Source: Spirulina subsalsa FACHB-351 (lineage in GTDB: Bacteria; Cyanobacteriota; Cyanobacteriia; Cyanobacteriales; Spirulinaceae). From it: a stretch of 33,319 nt of DNA. Under the pieces are notes generated by a model. The model saw only the letters and a program-made list of their open reading frames with translations, did no database searches and was not told where the DNA came from. Positions 33,245-33,319 of the stretch are shown here, piece by piece (within the stretch, counting starts at the first letter, position 1; each line of letters begins with the position of its first letter). The translations under genes and the position numbers were made by a program. Location of the stretch: positions 1 through 33,319 of the forward strand of contig NZ_JAIHOM010000055.1 of NCBI RefSeq assembly GCF_026130165.1. Reading direction: 5' to 3'.

Positions 33245-33319
33245 TTAACTTGGCAGGACGTATCCAACCAAGCCAGAGGGAATCTCTCCCCAAGCGTGAG
33301 TTCCGGTATGCCCTACCGT
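33245..33319 (-). CDS. tnpB: IS200/IS605-family TnpB, C-terminal fragment cut by window edge
   Basis: Read on the minus strand, the last 24 codons encode TVGHTGTHAWGEIPSG... and end at TAA 33247-33245. The GHTGT-AWG motif is the usual C-terminal end of cyanobacterial TnpB, after its zinc finger and RuvC-like domain, which are outside the window. TnpB is the RNA-guided nuclease of the transposon. The fragment has the same orientation as the N-terminal piece at 33-1. Confidence 0.78.
   Translation of the reverse strand, partial: TVGHTGTHAWGEIPSGLVGYVLPS

Noticed and set aside
1-33319. Window as a complete circular replicon with one tnpB across the junction
   Set aside because: Joining the ends gives an in-frame product of only about 35 residues, far shorter than TnpB (around 400), so most of the gene is missing.

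Overview
The window looks like chromosomal DNA of a cyanobacterium, most likely a filamentous, motile or sheath-forming one. The evidence is the roughly twenty HIP1 octamers (GCGATCGC) visible by eye, cyanobacterial versions of KtrA/KtrB, MreBCD, GlgC, MtnP and a cytochrome c6-type protein, two HpsE-like hormogonium-polysaccharide glycosyltransferases, a PEP-CTERM protein and several intergenic blocks of tandem heptamers. No tRNA, rRNA or CRISPR array was found.

Layout. (1) 1-586: 5' end of an IS200/IS605-type tnpB, its left-end structures, and a remnant of a BglII-like restriction endonuclease that has lost its catalytic core and its C-terminus. (2) 587-2699: ktrA and ktrB potassium uptake genes, minus strand. 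(3) 2859-4127 and 12661-13872: the two signature genes of the URC uracil-degradation pathway (GTP cyclohydrolase II-like URC1 and DUF1688 URC4). They are separated by an 8 kb polysaccharide cassette (4355-12487) holding three family-2 glycosyltransferases, two methyltransferases, a secreted esterase and a divergent MBOAT/SGNH O-acetylation pair. (4) 14200-16213: a PEP-CTERM surface protein converging on a REC-histidine kinase hybrid. (5) 16827-20377: mreB-mreC-mreD (cell shape) followed by mtnP (methionine salvage). (6) 20508-25571: a 1687-residue protein with pseudokinase, TPR, WD40, membrane and ankyrin parts, the most unusual gene here. (7) 25707-29071: minus-strand genes for a membrane-anchored class A beta-lactamase-like serine hydrolase with a long proline-rich cytosolic tail, a K+ channel, an S4 RNA-binding protein and a small secreted protein. 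(8) 29362-33198: glgC, a Tat-exported metallophosphoesterase, a one-span membrane protein and a cytochrome c6-like protein. (9) 33195-33319: the right end and 3' end of a second tnpB copy.

How it fits together. Most genes are housekeeping, but the polysaccharide cassette, the repeats and the IS ends show accessory remodelling. The cassette can plausibly build, methylate and acylate or deacylate an exported polysaccharide. Both window edges lie inside same-orientation tnpB genes, so the sequence is probably the stretch between two IS copies. The best candidates for something undescribed are the giant pseudokinase/WD40/ankyrin membrane protein, the URC locus split by a polysaccharide cassette, and the decayed BglII-like gene next to an IS end.
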